Source: an uncultured Burkholderiaceae bacterium (lineage in GTDB: Bacteria; Pseudomonadota; Gammaproteobacteria; Burkholderiales; Burkholderiaceae_F). Taken from it: DNA of 6,252 bases. This document shows positions 5,210-6,252 of the stretch, in pieces. Each line of letters opens with the position of its first letter. The first letter of the stretch is position 1. The stretch spans positions 1 through 6,252 of the forward strand of contig CALGWX010000319.1 in the NCBI GenBank assembly GCA_937936215.1, read 5' to 3'. A program made the translations under genes and the position numbers. The notes below the pieces were generated by a model. The model searched no databases. It had not been told where the DNA came from and saw nothing but the letters and a program-made list of their open reading frames with translations.

Positions 5210-6252
5210 CTAGCCGCTGACGCGGTAGTACGGCGCGGTGGCGCCGCGGTTCGCCTTCGCCTTCGCCAGTTCGGCGCGCGCCACCGTGCGCAGGTGCACT
5301 TCGTCCGGGCCGTCGACGAAGCGCAGCGCCCGGCCCCACGTCCACAGGTACGACAGCGGCACGTCGGGCGTGAGGCCCATCGCGCCGAAGACCTGCATCG
5401 CGCGGTCCACCACGCGCGTCTGCAGTTGCCCGGCGACATACTTGATCGCGGAAACGTCCACCCGCGCCGCCGCGTTGCCCGCCTTGTCCATCAGCCAGGC
5501 GGCGCGCAGCACCAGCAAGCGCGCCTGGTCGATCTCGACGCGCGACTGCGCGATCCAGTCCTGCACGTTGGCGAAGTCCGCCAGGTGCCGGCCGAAGGTG
5601 CGGCGCTCGAGCGCCCGCTCGCACATCAGTTCGAGCGCCAGCTCGCACTGGCCGATCGTGCGCATGCAGTGGTGCACCCGCCCCGGGCCCAGCCGCGCCT
5701 GCGCCAGCTTGAAGCCCTGCCCTTCCTCGCCGAGCAGGTTCGCCACCGGCACGCGCACGTCGCGGAAGACCAGCTCGCAGTGCCCCTCGGTAGCGTGGTG
5801 GTGCATGATGGGGATGTTGCGCACGACGGTCAGCCCCGGCGCATCGAGCGGCACCAGCACCATCGAGTGGCTGCGGTGCGGGTCCGCCTCCGGCCGCTCG
5901 TCGCTGCGGCCGAGCACGATCGCCAGCCGGCAGTTCGGGTGCACGGCGCCGGTGATGAACCACTTGCGGCCGTTGATGACGTACGCATCGCCGTCGCGGC
6001 GGATGCTGGTGCGGATGTTGGTGGCGTCCGACGAGGCCACGTCCGGCTCGGTCATCGCGAAGCAGGAGCGGATCTCGCCTTCGAGCAAGGGCTTGAGCCA
6101 CCGCTCGCGCTGCGGGGCCGTGGCTGCCAGGTGCAGCAGCTCGATGTTGCCGGTATCTGGCGCGTTGCAGTTGAACACCTCCGACGACCACGGGATCCGG
6201 CCCATGATCTCGGCCATCGGGGCGTAGTCGAGGTTCGACATCCGCGTGCCCG
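5210..6252 (-). CDS. Acyl-CoA dehydrogenase, ACAD10/11-like, N-terminus cut by window edge
   Basis: This FAD enzyme removes two hydrogens from C2-C3 of an acyl-CoA and passes electrons to electron-transfer flavoprotein, the first step of beta-oxidation. Numbering from the first visible Met (6241): APDTGNIELL (28-37); CFAMTEPDVASSDATNI (60-76), the flavin-contacting middle-domain motif; INGRKWFITGA (89-99); GEEGQGFKLAQARLGPGRVHH (171-191); RRTFGRHLADF (213-223); and QVFGAMGLTPD (283-293). Near the end is RFVDGPDEVH (307-316), where Asp310 aligns with the catalytic Glu of medium-chain dehydrogenases. The GPDEVH ending and the long SDATN motif are characteristic of the ACAD10/11-like branch, which often prefers long or branched/hydroxylated chains. 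Three more codons (Gly-Thr-Arg) precede that Met with no stop, and family length is about 400-420, so roughly 70-90 N-terminal residues lie beyond the edge. The hydratase-like gene follows 11 bases after the TAG. Confidence 0.94.
   Translation of the reverse strand, partial: GTRMSNLDYAPMAEIMGRIPWSSEVFNCNAPDTGNIELLHLAATAPQRERWLKPLLEGEIRSCFAMTEPDVASSDATNIRTSIRRDGDAYVINGRKWFITGAVHPNCRLAIVLGRSDERPEADPHRSHSMVLVPLDAPGLTVVRNIPIMHHHATEGHCELVFRDVRVPVANLLGEEGQGFKLAQARLGPGRVHHCMRTIGQCELALELMCERALERRTFGRHLADFANVQDWIAQSRVEIDQARLLVLRAAWLMDKAGNAAARVDVSAIKYVAGQLQTRVVDRAMQVFGAMGLTPDVPLSYLWTWGRALRFVDGPDEVHLRTVARAELAKAKANRGATAPYYRVSG

Noticed and set aside
2139..5213. Plus-strand open frame of 1024 codons antisense to the CHRD start, the unknown gene, pncB and most of the hydratase-like gene
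   Set aside because: It crosses four well-supported minus-strand genes and their gaps. Its translation is Arg/His/Ala/Gln-rich low-complexity with no domain. Long stop-free antisense frames are expected opposite high-GC genes.
4413..6191. Possible 592-residue fusion formed by reading the hydratase-like frame upstream through the dehydrogenase gene
   Set aside because: The upstream part is in a different frame from the recognisable dehydrogenase and is Arg/Ala-rich nonsense. The hydratase-like domain begins normally at 5198, after the dehydrogenase TAG.

Overview
The window is GC-rich, and every gene I can support lies on the minus strand, so the plus-strand coordinates read backwards through transcription. 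The codon usage, the NaPRTase N-terminus beginning MIITSLLDTDLYKFTMMQ and the gene families point to a betaproteobacterium, probably Rhodocyclales or Burkholderiales. That placement comes from recalled family resemblance and not from a search. The region looks like ordinary chromosome. I see no tRNA, rRNA, CRISPR array, IS element, integrase or phage gene.

Layout in transcription order, from right to left: (1) 6252-5210, an acyl-CoA dehydrogenase of the ACAD10/11-like type, cut at its N-terminus by the window edge. (2) 5198-4413, an enoyl-CoA hydratase/isomerase-family protein 11 nt further on, almost certainly in the same operon. It lacks both hydratase glutamates and carries an isomerase-type aspartate instead. 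(3) 4334-3159, nicotinate phosphoribosyltransferase (pncB). (4) 3062-2388, an unrecognised 224-residue protein that may be an internal duplication. (5) 2151-1618, a secreted single-domain CHRD protein with a signal peptide and a clear Shine-Dalgarno. (6) 1508-294, a class I/II PLP-dependent aminotransferase. (7) 297-1, the N-terminal 99 residues of a LutC/YkgG (LUD-domain) lactate-utilisation protein, whose ATG overlaps the aminotransferase TGA.

Three functional groups can be inferred. The dehydrogenase and hydratase/isomerase form an acyl-CoA degradation pair. PncB stands apart as NAD salvage. The aminotransferase and LutC are translationally coupled, which suggests a link between amino-acid/2-oxo-acid exchange and lactate/pyruvate metabolism. 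The CHRD protein and the unknown protein have no obvious partner here.

The intergenic gaps are 11 to 236 bases, and no gene-free stretch exceeds 300 bases. Several gaps hold GC-rich inverted repeats, but none has a proper U-tract, so I call no confident intrinsic terminator. Promoter calls are weak. I found no convincing undescribed multi-gene system. The best leads are the unknown 224-residue protein, the altered active site of the hydratase-like protein, and the aminotransferase-lutC coupling.
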